Assembly: GCA_038148895.1 (NCBI GenBank)
Contig: JBBVGQ010000001.1
From: Tamlana sp038148895
Lineage (GTDB): Bacteria > Bacteroidota > Bacteroidia > Flavobacteriales > Flavobacteriaceae
Length of the DNA: 64,000 nucleotides
Strand: one strand, 5' to 3'
Shown here in pieces: positions 34,535-43,348 of the stretch. The stretch's first letter is position 1, and each line of letters starts with the position of its first letter. The notes under the pieces are model-generated. The model did not search any database and was not told the DNA's origin. It saw only the letters and a program-made list of their open reading frames with translations. A program made the translations under genes and the position numbers.

Positions 34535-35788
34535 CTAAACAATCATTCCAGCTGCTACTGTCTCATTCGTTGCATCATCAACCAGAATAATGCTACCTGT
34601 ACTTCTGTTCTTTCTGTAAGAGTCTACCATCAGTGGTCTTGTTGTCCTCAGTTTCACCTTGGCTATTTCATTCATTTTTAATTCGACTTGCTCTTCTTTT
34701 CTGTTTAAAGAATTAATGTCAATTTTATAAACTATCTCTTTAATCATGGCTTTTTGCTGGTTGGTAGTATGGAAAATACTGTATTTAGTGCGTGGCCTAG
34801 AGGGAGAATTGTTTAACCAGCATAACATTACCTCAATATCTTGAGAAGCTTCTGGTTTATTATTAGATCGAACCAGCATATCGCCCCTACTTATGTCTAT
34901 GTCATCTTCTAGAGTGATTGAGACCGACATAGGAGCAAATGCTTCGTCTATTTGTTTATCATAAACATCAATTGTTTTAATCTTAGATGTGAAACCTGAT
35001 GGCATAATGGTAATCTCATCTCCTTTTCTAAACACCCCACTTGAAACCCTACCTGCATAGCCTCTATAATCAATAAATCCTTCTCGTTGTGGACGTAAAA
35101 CGGTTTGTACTGGAAAACGTGCATCAACCTTATTTATGTCACTACTTATATGCATGGTCTCTAACGTATGGAGCAATGATGCGCCTTTGTACCAAGGCAT
35201 ATTTTCGGATTGATTAACTACATTATCCCCTAATAAAGCGCTCATTGGAATGAATCTAACATCTTTGACTAATAGTTTTGAAGAAAACTCTTCAAATTGA
35301 CTTAAAACATTGTTATAGGTCTCTTCTTTAAAATCAACTAGATCCATTTTATTGATACAGACTATAATATGCGGGATTTGTAATAAAGAGGCAATAAAAG
35401 CATGTCTTCGGGTTTGTTCTACAACACCATGTCGTGCATCTACCAATATAAGTGCAGCATTTGCAGTGGACGCACCTGTTACCATATTACGCGTATACTG
35501 GATATGGCCAGGCGTGTCTGCAATTATAAATTTACGCTTTGGTGTTGTAAAATATCTATATGCCACGTCTATTGTAATGCCTTGCTCTCGTTCATCTCTT
35601 AAACCGTCTGTAAATAGGGCCAAATCTACACCATCATGGCCTTTTCTTTTACTTGAACTCTCAATAGCCTCTAATTGGTCTTCAAATATTGATTTTGAAT
35701 CGTAAAGTAAGCGCCCTATAAGCGTACTTTTTCCATCATCAACACTTCCTGCCGTTGTAAAACGTAATAGCTGATTATTATCTAACAT
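34535..35788 (-). CDS. cysN: Sulfate adenylyltransferase GTPase subunit
   Basis: The 417-residue EF-Tu-like GTPase couples GTP hydrolysis to APS formation by CysD. G1 is GSVDDGKSTLIGRL (about 14-27), G3 is DTPGHIQYTRNM and G4 is NKMD. Domain 2/3 beta-barrels follow. There is no C-terminal APS-kinase fusion, since CysC is separate. Unusually, the gene is not next to cysD: a GT2-GT39-lipoprotein block of about 3.8 kb lies between them in the same direction. Confidence 0.96.
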   Translation of the reverse strand: MLDNNQLLRFTTAGSVDDGKSTLIGRLLYDSKSIFEDQLEAIESSSKRKGHDGVDLALFTDGLRDEREQGITIDVAYRYFTTPKRKFIIADTPGHIQYTRNMVTGASTANAALILVDARHGVVEQTRRHAFIASLLQIPHIIVCINKMDLVDFKEETYNNVLSQFEEFSSKLLVKDVRFIPMSALLGDNVVNQSENMPWYKGASLLHTLETMHISSDINKVDARFPVQTVLRPQREGFIDYRGYAGRVSSGVFRKGDEITIMPSGFTSKIKTIDVYDKQIDEAFAPMSVSITLEDDIDISRGDMLVRSNNKPEASQDIEVMLCWLNNSPSRPRTKYSIFHTTNQQKAMIKEIVYKIDINSLNRKEEQVELKMNEIAKVKLRTTRPLMVDSYRKNRSTGSIILVDDATNETVAAGMIV

Positions 35789-35812
35789 TATTAGGTCGTT
35801 TATTTTTAAAAA

Positions 35813-36781
35813 TTACAGAATTGTTACTTGTTTATTGGAAATTGATAAACCTTCAATGCCCTTTTTATCATTATTAAGCAAAACCCCTAAAACATAGTTG
35901 CCTTTCGGTATGTGCCTTATCCGGGTGTCTATTTCAAACCCTGAATTGTCTGCATTGTAATTTAATTTAAAAAAGTTGGTTACATCGGGCCGGCTTTTAT
36001 TTTCGGATTCAATTATATAGCCTAAATTGTCTTTTAACAGTATAGCTTTAAGCTTGGTGTCTGTTGAATTAACGTTTTCAAGCATTGCCCATCCTTTTAC
36101 TTTTAGTCGATAATTATCATCAAACTCAAACTTCTCAATTCTAAATCTCGCGTTGTTTTTTTTAGTTAAATTTGATAGTTGTTCTTGGTCAAATTCAACA
36201 GTTTCGTAGCTAGGTTCTGCATTTTCTTGATAAAAATATTTTAATTCTGCATTTAACGATTCATTCGATACTGTAATGGGTAAATACTGTTTTCTATCGA
36301 TATCTCTGTTAACATATAATTGGGTGGTTGATGCGTCAAAAATTAAGCGATTATCAAATATTTTAAAGTAATCCAAAAACGTTGACCCTGGTATGGTGAA
36401 ATAGTTGTCATGGTAACTAAGTTCCAAATTATTGAGCTCAAATACACGTTGCTCTTTATTAAACCCAAAATCTATTCTTAAGTTGGTGGGTTTTGTTCCT
36501 TTAGGAAACTTAAACGTAAGCAATTGAACTTCATTGCTTCCATTTATTTTTGTTCTTACGGTATTTTCCTCGTTAAAATTTTCGGTGTTGTCTTGGGTGT
36601 AATAAACTTTGAACTCATCGTTATGTAACACTTTTAGCCTGATTTTAACAGTAAAAACTTCTTCCAATTTTACGTCCGGGTTTAACCATACCCTATATTC
36701 GTTATTGGTAGATGGTGGTGTTTTTTTGCAAGAGACCAAACAAAACAATATAAAAACGGAGGTTAATCTAAACTTGTTCAT
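35813..36781 (-). CDS. Lipoprotein of unknown function in glycan locus
   Basis: The 322-residue protein has a signal peptide and lipobox LVSC (Cys18). Two beta-rich parts follow: one near residues 30-200 and a C-terminal one (about 220-320) with KVKGWAMLENVN, NKSRPDVTNFF and NADNSGFEIDTRI. The GWA...RPDV...NSGF arrangement recurs in extracytoplasmic domains attached to glycan-handling membrane proteins, from recall. Its start overlaps the stop of the GT39 gene by 4 bases, so it probably works with it on the outer side of a membrane. No enzyme motif was seen. Confidence 0.7.
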   Translation of the reverse strand: MNKFRLTSVFILFCLVSCKKTPPSTNNEYRVWLNPDVKLEEVFTVKIRLKVLHNDEFKVYYTQDNTENFNEENTVRTKINGSNEVQLLTFKFPKGTKPTNLRIDFGFNKEQRVFELNNLELSYHDNYFTIPGSTFLDYFKIFDNRLIFDASTTQLYVNRDIDRKQYLPITVSNESLNAELKYFYQENAEPSYETVEFDQEQLSNLTKKNNARFRIEKFEFDDNYRLKVKGWAMLENVNSTDTKLKAILLKDNLGYIIESENKSRPDVTNFFKLNYNADNSGFEIDTRIRHIPKGNYVLGVLLNNDKKGIEGLSISNKQVTIL

Positions 36782-38610
36782 AACTTATTCTCTAACTTTT
36801 CAATTGAAACACCATAAATAATTAAGTCTCTGTCTACCTTGTCATTAAAGTAATCATTGCCAAAAGTAAGTTGAATATTAATGGCCATACTACTTTGTAG
36901 TTCAAAATCAAAAAACGTTGGTATTATTTGTTTTGAACTGGTATAAAAGCCTCCTATTCTTTTTCCATTGATGGCAACATCAATATGGGCGTTTTCATTT
37001 TCAATTGGTGGGTTAGGCTTACTTTTTGTCTGTAAGACTAATCTGTAATTGCCTTGGTTTAAAAAAACATCCTTTGATGTAACTGTTTTATTGCTTTTAA
37101 TTACCAACTCTAAATTGCTGTTGGTTAACTTGGGGTCAAAATCAACCAATGGCACGTTTATGGATTGCTTGCTGTTCTTGTAAATATAATATTTTGCCCA
37201 GCAATCCTTTAGTTCAATATCATCCACTAAATAAAAGTTGTCGTCTAAGTATTTTTGATTTTGAGCAGTAACTTCATAAGGGTTTAAATGCGCCCCTACT
37301 GCCCAAAAATTCTCCTTTTTTTCGGTTCCTGATTTTAAGTTATTTATGTAGTTATTGAGTGAACCTTGAATAACTTGGGTGTCATTAAAATAATACTCCA
37401 TGTGCCATGCCATTCTGTAAACAATGAGACTATTATCAATGTTTCTTTTTTCTATCTCTGAAGTGAGTTCCCTAAACTGTGTTTTAGTTACCTTATAGTA
37501 GTAATCTCTAACCAAGAATAGGTTTACAAATGAAAATGTAACAAAAATGAGTCCTAATATTAGTGCATTGGTTTTAAACTTTATTGACGATATCCCCATC
37601 GATAAAATTAAAATTATTGCAGGTAATGCACTTGTAAAATACCGATTAAGCATCATGGGCACATTTGTGTATGACCTAATGTACGGCAAAACAAATGTTA
37701 CAAACAACCAAATACTTAATATTACAAAACTGGTTGCATACGTATTGTTTAAGTTGATAATTTCCTTCTCTTTCGTATTAAAAACCTTTACCAGGTAAAT
37801 AATTATAAGAAGCACGGCAATAATTACTAAAACCTCCGACTTGCCGAAGAAAACACTAAACAAATCGGCAAAAAAGGTTTGGGATGGTGGGGGTATCCAA
37901 AACGAATCTACATGCGATATTTTGAACAAAATGGGCATTGAAGGAATAAAGAGTAAAAGAATTACAATTCCAGATATACAGGAATTAATAAAAAACCCTT
38001 TCTTCCAATTAATAGCCTTTAAGTAGATTAAAATAATCAAAGCTTGTGAAACCAACACAAATAACCCAAAAAAATGTGTATTAATCATCAATGCCGCAAA
38101 TACGGCATATAGCAGCCCTGATTTTATATGTTCTTTTTTTAAAAACCTTATTAGGTACAAAAACGACACTGTTGTAAATAATGACAATAATGCATAGGGT
38201 CTTGCCTCTTGAGAATAATAAATATGAAAATGGTTTATGGCCATCAATAGTGCGGCTATTAATCCCACTTTTTTTGATTTCATTTCCTTACCCAAAAAAT
38301 ACATTGCAAAAACTGTTAACACGCCTGCAATGGCAGAAATGGACCTTACCACTGCTATAGAGTCATCAATCAAAAAACTAAAAATTCTTGCCAAAAGGTA
38401 GTACAGATGGGGCATCAGTTCCCTTGTAAATAAAAGGTCGTAGAATTCTTTAAATGACAAAGATGGGTCTGTCTCTACCATAGTGTGCAATTCATCTAAC
38501 CAAGGGCTTTGAAAACCAAGATTATAAAATCTTAGCATAGTTGCCAATAATAATATAAATGCTAAGGCAAATTTAGAGTCAAGAAGAAGTTTTTTTAGCT
38601 TATCAACCAT
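36778..38610 (-). CDS. GT39/GT83-like polyprenyl-phosphate-sugar glycosyltransferase
   Basis: The 610-residue protein has an N-terminal membrane domain with about eleven helices. The acidic pair in the first outer loop (FQSPWLDELHTM) and LLYAVFAALMINTHFFGLF are typical of PMT/ArnT-type enzymes that use lipid-phosphate sugars on the periplasmic face. From about residue 495 a beta-sandwich-like tail (LVIKSNKTVTSKDVFLNQG, DVAINGKRIGGF) resembles a carbohydrate-binding domain. It overlaps the GT2 gene upstream by 8 bases and the lipoprotein gene by 4. Confidence 0.85.
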   Translation of the reverse strand: MVDKLKKLLLDSKFALAFILLLATMLRFYNLGFQSPWLDELHTMVETDPSLSFKEFYDLLFTRELMPHLYYLLARIFSFLIDDSIAVVRSISAIAGVLTVFAMYFLGKEMKSKKVGLIAALLMAINHFHIYYSQEARPYALLSLFTTVSFLYLIRFLKKEHIKSGLLYAVFAALMINTHFFGLFVLVSQALIILIYLKAINWKKGFFINSCISGIVILLLFIPSMPILFKISHVDSFWIPPPSQTFFADLFSVFFGKSEVLVIIAVLLIIIYLVKVFNTKEKEIINLNNTYATSFVILSIWLFVTFVLPYIRSYTNVPMMLNRYFTSALPAIILILSMGISSIKFKTNALILGLIFVTFSFVNLFLVRDYYYKVTKTQFRELTSEIEKRNIDNSLIVYRMAWHMEYYFNDTQVIQGSLNNYINNLKSGTEKKENFWAVGAHLNPYEVTAQNQKYLDDNFYLVDDIELKDCWAKYYIYKNSKQSINVPLVDFDPKLTNSNLELVIKSNKTVTSKDVFLNQGNYRLVLQTKSKPNPPIENENAHIDVAINGKRIGGFYTSSKQIIPTFFDFELQSSMAINIQLTFGNDYFNDKVDRDLIIYGVSIEKLENKL

Positions 38611-39565
38611 GTTTTTCTCTATTAATAAAGTCTAAATAAAGTTTTTTGTTTGGAGGGCTTATTGTTCTTCTTGTACTTAACTGAAATAGTAAAATAATGA
38701 AAGTCACTGAAAAAAGCTGAACAACAATTGATAAAGCGATTAGAATTAAACTAGAGGCCCAACCTGGTATTGCATTATCCGTAAACAATCTGCTATATAA
38801 AACAAATGATATTAATGCTGAACATAAAAGAATAGATATAAATGAAAACTTTAAAACCCTAAAACACAATCTATCAAAATAAATTGAAATTGAGCTGAAC
38901 CCATGAATAATGAGATTCATTGTGTTCATTTTAGATTTACCAGCATATCTGTTACCTCTTTCAGTCGGATAAGATGAAAATTTGATTCTAGATTCAACTA
39001 TGCTGCCAGCATAATGATTCCAAATGTTGGGTAAAAGAGCTACATTCTTTATTAAAGAAAATGGAATCGCACTGAAATTACCATAATTGATTGCTTTTCC
39101 TGTAAGTAGCTTAAATATTAGTTTATAAAAATAATAGCCAATCTTAAACCTAATGCCTTCACTCCTTTTCACCCTTTTTGCAAAAACTATTTCATTATTT
39201 GCTTTTTGCACCATTGACATTATGTCTGAAGGCTTATCCTCTCCATCTCCGTCTAAAACAACAACATGGCCAGAAATGCCTTTTATTTTTAGCTCTTTTA
39301 CTATTTCATTTGAAATATACTGCAAGCCAACCGCAATTGCTCTCTGATGGCCTATATTTAGTTTTAGATTAATTACTTCTACATCAATATTTTTTTCAAG
39401 AATTTCCTTTGTCATGGGCTCTGTAGACCCATCATTAATTACAATTGCTCTAAACTTATACTCATTATTGAGAGCTGCTTGCTTTTCGATGTCAGATAAA
39501 AGTATTGATAAACTTTCCCAATCATTAAAAACAGGTGTTAAACAGATAACTTCATTAGGTTTCAT
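38603..39565 (-). CDS. GT2 polyprenyl-phosphate glycosyltransferase (GtrB/DPM-like)
   Basis: The 320-residue protein has a GT-A domain (VINDGSTEPMTKEIL, VVLDGDGEDKPSDIM) followed by two membrane helices near residues 225-255 and 265-295. This is the build of GtrB/DPM enzymes that make undecaprenyl-phosphate sugars. It is coupled to the GT39 gene (8-base overlap), which would use such a donor outside the membrane. No GtrA flippase is recognisable. It follows cysD by 24 bases. Confidence 0.88.
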   Translation of the reverse strand: MKPNEVICLTPVFNDWESLSILLSDIEKQAALNNEYKFRAIVINDGSTEPMTKEILEKNIDVEVINLKLNIGHQRAIAVGLQYISNEIVKELKIKGISGHVVVLDGDGEDKPSDIMSMVQKANNEIVFAKRVKRSEGIRFKIGYYFYKLIFKLLTGKAINYGNFSAIPFSLIKNVALLPNIWNHYAGSIVESRIKFSSYPTERGNRYAGKSKMNTMNLIIHGFSSISIYFDRLCFRVLKFSFISILLCSALISFVLYSRLFTDNAIPGWASSLILIALSIVVQLFSVTFIILLFQLSTRRTISPPNKKLYLDFINREKHG

Positions 39566-39589
39566 ATTTTTGATTTTTGAGGTTTTTTG

Positions 39590-40495
39590 TTAAAAATACC
39601 CAAGTCGTTTTCTGTCTTCCATAGAAGTTTCAGAACGTTTGTCATCACTTCTATTACCGCGTTCCGTTTGTCTCATCGCCGATACTTCTTGTGCAATTTT
39701 TTCAACCGTATCAGCATCAGATTCTATTCCTCCTGTTATTGTTATATCACCTAAAGTTCTAAACCGTATTTTTTTTGTTACAATTTCCTCGTGGTCCTCA
39801 AGCACTAAAAACTCTGAATTTGGAATCCAAGAACTTTGTCGCCAAACCACTTCTCTCTCGTGGGCAAAGTATAACGAAGGTATTATAATATTTTCTCTTT
39901 TGATATAATTCCAAACATCCATTTCAGTCCAATTACTGATTGGAAAAGCTCTAAAATGTTCCCCTTCAAAACACTTTCCGTTAAAGATGTTCCAAAGCTC
40001 TGGGCGTTGGTTTTTTGGGTCCCATTGCCCAAAATCATCTCTATGCGAAAAAAAACGTTCTTTGGCTCTGGCCTTTTCTTCGTCACGCCTTCCTCCTCCA
40101 ATGGCACAATCTACTTTATTAGTCTCAATGGCATCCAAAAGTGTTGTAATTTGAAGTGCATTTCGCGTTGCGTTTTTGCCTTTTTCTTCTGCCACACGTC
40201 CTTGATTAATAGATTCTTGTACTGAACCAACAATTAAATTAACCCCTAAATCATTAATCAAATCATCTCGAAATTTTATGGTTTCAGGAAAATTGTGTCC
40301 AGTATCAACATGCATTAAAGAAAATGGAATTTTAGACGGATAGAAGGCTTTCCTAGCCAAATGAGTGACTACTATAGAATCTTTTCCTCCTGAAAAAAGT
40401 ATTACTGGGTTTTGGAACTGTGCCCAAACTTCTCTTAAAACGTAAATGGCCTCAGATTCCAATTCATCTAAATAATTTAAATAATATTTACCCAT
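39590..40495 (-). CDS. cysD: Sulfate adenylyltransferase catalytic subunit
   Basis: The 301-residue ATP pyrophosphatase-type enzyme makes APS from ATP and sulfate together with CysN. The PP-loop SGGKDS is at residues 35-40, followed by the family's MHVDTGHNFPETIKFRD, GGGRRDEEKARAKERFFSHRD and NWTEMDVWNYI. It overlaps cysC by 8 bases. No cysH, cysI or cysJ is nearby, so the product appears destined for PAPS rather than sulfide. Confidence 0.97.
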   Translation of the reverse strand: MGKYYLNYLDELESEAIYVLREVWAQFQNPVILFSGGKDSIVVTHLARKAFYPSKIPFSLMHVDTGHNFPETIKFRDDLINDLGVNLIVGSVQESINQGRVAEEKGKNATRNALQITTLLDAIETNKVDCAIGGGRRDEEKARAKERFFSHRDDFGQWDPKNQRPELWNIFNGKCFEGEHFRAFPISNWTEMDVWNYIKRENIIIPSLYFAHEREVVWRQSSWIPNSEFLVLEDHEEIVTKKIRFRTLGDITITGGIESDADTVEKIAQEVSAMRQTERGNRSDDKRSETSMEDRKRLGYF

Positions 40496-41090
40496 GTTCC
40501 TTAAGTTCTAGTTTATCTTTTATAACTTTAAATATCATTTCAATTGATTCTTCCACAGTGTTTAAATGAGATACTTCTACGTCTGGTTTTTTAGGCTTTT
40601 CATATGGTGCTGAGATTCCAGTCATATTTTTAATTTCTCCTGCCCTCGCTTTTTTGTACAAACCCTTTACGTCGCGTTTTTCACATACTTCTAGACTTGT
40701 ATTTACAAATACTTCAACAAAGTTATCAGAATTGACAGTTTCTTTGATGAATTTCCTGTCTTTTTCATAAGGAGCCACAAAAGCTGCCAAAACAACAATT
40801 CCAGCGTCGATAAAAAGTTTCGATATTTCGCCTATTCTCCTATTATTTTCTGAACGATCGTCTGGAGAAAAACCTAAATTTTTGTTAATACCACGCCTTA
40901 CATTATCACCATCCAATACATAGGTATGTATTCTGTTTTTATTTAGTCTTTCTTCAAGGGCATTTGCCAAAGTAGATTTGCCTGAACCTGATAAACCAGT
41001 AAAAAAAACCAAAAAAGAGTTATGTCCGTTTAGTTTTTGCCTTTCAAATCTATTGATTTTGTATTCGTGGTCTGTGATGTTTTTTTCCAT
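40488..41090 (-). CDS. cysC: Adenylylsulfate kinase
   Basis: The 200-residue kinase phosphorylates APS to PAPS, the sulfate donor. The P-loop GLSGSGKST is at residues 32-40, followed by LDGDNVRRGINKNLGFSPDDR and the FVNTSLEVCEKRDVKGLYKKA region. The first 20 codons lie inside the 3' end of the DUF2061 gene (61-base overlap). CysC proteins elsewhere have about 30 residues before the P-loop, so this start is preferred. Confidence 0.96.
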   Translation of the reverse strand: MEKNITDHEYKINRFERQKLNGHNSFLVFFTGLSGSGKSTLANALEERLNKNRIHTYVLDGDNVRRGINKNLGFSPDDRSENNRRIGEISKLFIDAGIVVLAAFVAPYEKDRKFIKETVNSDNFVEVFVNTSLEVCEKRDVKGLYKKARAGEIKNMTGISAPYEKPKKPDVEVSHLNTVEESIEMIFKVIKDKLELKEHG

Positions 41091-41503
41091 CTTTTTAATC
41101 TTCTTCTTTTTTCTAATCCAAAGTCTATTTTATACCAAACACGCTCGTGAATGTAGTACAAGACCATTTTTGTTATTACTTCGGCAACACCTATGCTTAA
41201 TCCTGTTAAGGGATTTCCAGAGATCACCCATGCTAGTAGCATTGTGTCCACAGTTGCAACAATCCTCCATGTTAGTGTTTTAAATAAGTGCCTTTTTTTA
41301 CTTTTTTCTATTTTTATTCTAAACCAAAATTGCTCATGAAAATAATACAGCGCCAATTTTGTTAAAACTTCAAAAGCGCCAATTTTTAATCCTGTTAAAG
41401 GGTTTCCAGTAATTGCCCATGACAACAATACCGTGTCTATGGTACCAACTAAACGCCAAGTAAAAGCTTTTGCTATATGTCTTTTGTAAAGGTTTTTTGG
41501 CAT
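41030..41503 (-). CDS. Tandem DUF2061 membrane protein
   Basis: The 157-residue protein consists of two copies of the same unit, residues 8-63 and 71-126. They share RH..K..TWR.V.T.DT.LL.W.I.GNPLTGL.IG..EV.TK..LYY.HE..W, with a period of 63. Each unit has two hydrophobic stretches, so four membrane segments are likely. The tail (about 128-157) is basic and polar and is dual-coding with cysC. The function of DUF2061 is unknown. The position between cysQ (abutting) and cysC points to the sulfate-activation pathway; transport of sulfate or a nucleotide is conjecture. Confidence 0.88.
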   Translation of the reverse strand: MPKNLYKRHIAKAFTWRLVGTIDTVLLSWAITGNPLTGLKIGAFEVLTKLALYYFHEQFWFRIKIEKSKKRHLFKTLTWRIVATVDTMLLAWVISGNPLTGLSIGVAEVITKMVLYYIHERVWYKIDFGLEKRRRLKRWKKTSQTTNTKSIDLKGKN

Positions 41504-42307
41504 TTATTTGACTACCAGGAAATAGTTGTTTAAAAGGTTTTCTCTGTTATATTCCATAGGCTTTTGTGTTGTTTGATCTAAAACTTTTAACCCAACCGCT
41601 TCACAAATAGCTTGACCCGCAGCTGTGTCCCATTCCATTGTAGGGGCAAATCTTGGATATACATCAGCTTTTCCCTCTGCCACCAAACAGAACTTTAATG
41701 AACTTCCTTTTGAAACTATTTCAATACTTTTGTGTTTTTCTTTTAAGCTTTCCACAAATCTAATAGTATCCTCATTCATGTGCGATCTGCTTCCAACCAC
41801 TTTTATATCTGAATTTATATCTGAATTTGGTGTGATTAAATCTTCTTCTCTAAATAATAAATCACTTAAATTATTGCTTACTTCGGGCATAATGGTTTTG
41901 AAAGCCTTGGTTTTATTTGTATTGGTGTAATATAGTTCTCTTGTGGCAGGAACATAAATAATGCCTAATTTTGTTTTTCCGCTTTTTACCAAAGCTATAT
42001 TTACGGTAAATTCCCCATTTTTCTTTATGAACTCTTTAGTTCCGTCAATTGGGTCAACTATCCAACAATAATCCCAGTTTTTTCTGTCGGTATATGGAAT
42101 TTGCTTATTTTCTTCACTGATTATTGGAATATTGGTTAATTTGAGGTGCTTTATTATTATTTTATTTGATACAAGATCAGCATCTGTTAAAGGAGATCTG
42201 TCATCTTTAAAGGCTATATCAAAATCTTTATTGTATATTTTTAGGATTTCCTTTCCTGCTAGCACTGCAGCAGTTGTTGCTGTATTTAGGTATTCAATCA
42301 TTTTCAT
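41504..42307 (-). CDS. cysQ: 3'(2'),5'-bisphosphate nucleotidase (PAP phosphatase)
   Basis: The 267-residue member of the inositol-monophosphatase superfamily has the metal-binding motifs DPIDGTKEFIKKNGEFTVNIAL (about 84-105) and EWDTAAGQAICEAVG (about 223-237). CysQ hydrolyses PAP, the inhibitory by-product of sulfotransferases, to AMP. The gene opens the sulfur module: it abuts the DUF2061 gene and overlaps fcl by 14 bases. Confidence 0.94.
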   Translation of the reverse strand: MKMIEYLNTATTAAVLAGKEILKIYNKDFDIAFKDDRSPLTDADLVSNKIIIKHLKLTNIPIISEENKQIPYTDRKNWDYCWIVDPIDGTKEFIKKNGEFTVNIALVKSGKTKLGIIYVPATRELYYTNTNKTKAFKTIMPEVSNNLSDLLFREEDLITPNSDINSDIKVVGSRSHMNEDTIRFVESLKEKHKSIEIVSKGSSLKFCLVAEGKADVYPRFAPTMEWDTAAGQAICEAVGLKVLDQTTQKPMEYNRENLLNNYFLVVK

Positions 42308-43343
42308 TGTACCATTTGTACATTTTAATTATTCCTTCTTGCAAATTTATTTTATGTTTCCAACCCAAATCATGCAATTTTGAAACATCCGTTAGCTTTC
42401 TCATGGTACCATCAGGTTTATCTGCGTTAAAAACCAACTTGCCTTTAAATCCTACGATACTCTTTATAGTTTCCGCTAATTCTCTAATGGACACATCCTC
42501 TCCTGTGCCAATGTTAATATGTGTATTTCTTATCTCCTTCTCCTCTTCTTTAAAGATGTCCTTAAAATTTCTGTTCTCCATCAGAAAAACGCAAGCATCG
42601 GCCATATCTTCACTCCATAAAAACTCTCGTTTTGGTTTTCCAGAACCCCAAATTTCCACGCTGTTTTCAGAAACCCCAAATTTATTCAAATAGCTTTTAG
42701 CTTCTTCTAGTGATTTTATCCCTAAATCCTTTAAAACCTCATCGTATCTACCTTCTGATAATTCTTTGGCAAGATGCATTTTTCTGATTAAAGCCGGAAG
42801 AACATGAGATTTTTCTAAATCGAAATTGTCATTAGGCCCATACAAGTTGGTAGGCATTACCGAAATAAAATTGGTACCATACTGCAAATTGTAACTTTCG
42901 CACATCTTGATTCCCGCTATTTTTGCGATAGCATAAGGTTCGTTTGTATATTCCAAAGTATCTGTTAACAGATACTCTTCTTTCATTGGTTGGAGACTAT
43001 TTTTAGGATATATGCATGTACTTCCCAAAAACATCAGCTTATTTACATTTTGAAGATAGCTTTGATGAATAACGTTATTCTGAATCATCAAATTCTCGTA
43101 AATGAAATCGCCTCTATATGTGTTGTTTGCAATGATACCGCCAACTTTTGCGGCCGCCAAAAAAACATATTCTGGTTTTTCTTGTTTGAAAAAAGATGAA
43201 ACTGCAGATTGATTGGTTAAATCCAATTCGTGGTGTGTCCGTACAACTAGATTTTGATAGCCTTTCTTTTGAAGATTTTTTAGAATAGCACTTCCAACCA
43301 AACCTCGATGCCCTGCTACATAGATTTTAGCGTTTTTTTCCAT
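42294..43343 (-). CDS. fcl: GDP-L-fucose synthase
   Basis: The 349-residue SDR enzyme epimerises and reduces GDP-4-keto-6-deoxymannose to GDP-L-fucose. It has VAGHRGLVGSAILKNL, the AAAKVGGI segment typical of GMER, SSTCIYP-like LGSTCIYPK and the catalytic YAIAKIAG. An insertion (KDLGIKSLEEAKSYL) near residues 205-225 is common in Bacteroidetes homologues as I recall. It follows gmd by 5 bases. Confidence 0.95.
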   Translation of the reverse strand: MEKNAKIYVAGHRGLVGSAILKNLQKKGYQNLVVRTHHELDLTNQSAVSSFFKQEKPEYVFLAAAKVGGIIANNTYRGDFIYENLMIQNNVIHQSYLQNVNKLMFLGSTCIYPKNSLQPMKEEYLLTDTLEYTNEPYAIAKIAGIKMCESYNLQYGTNFISVMPTNLYGPNDNFDLEKSHVLPALIRKMHLAKELSEGRYDEVLKDLGIKSLEEAKSYLNKFGVSENSVEIWGSGKPKREFLWSEDMADACVFLMENRNFKDIFKEEEKEIRNTHINIGTGEDVSIRELAETIKSIVGFKGKLVFNADKPDGTMRKLTDVSKLHDLGWKHKINLQEGIIKMYKWYNEND

Positions 43344-43348
43344 GAAAA

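Noticed and set aside
34535..41090. Assimilatory sulfate reduction operon
   Set aside because: cysH, cysI and cysJ are absent, while cysQ, a sulfotransferase and many glycan genes are present; PAPS for sulfation fits better.
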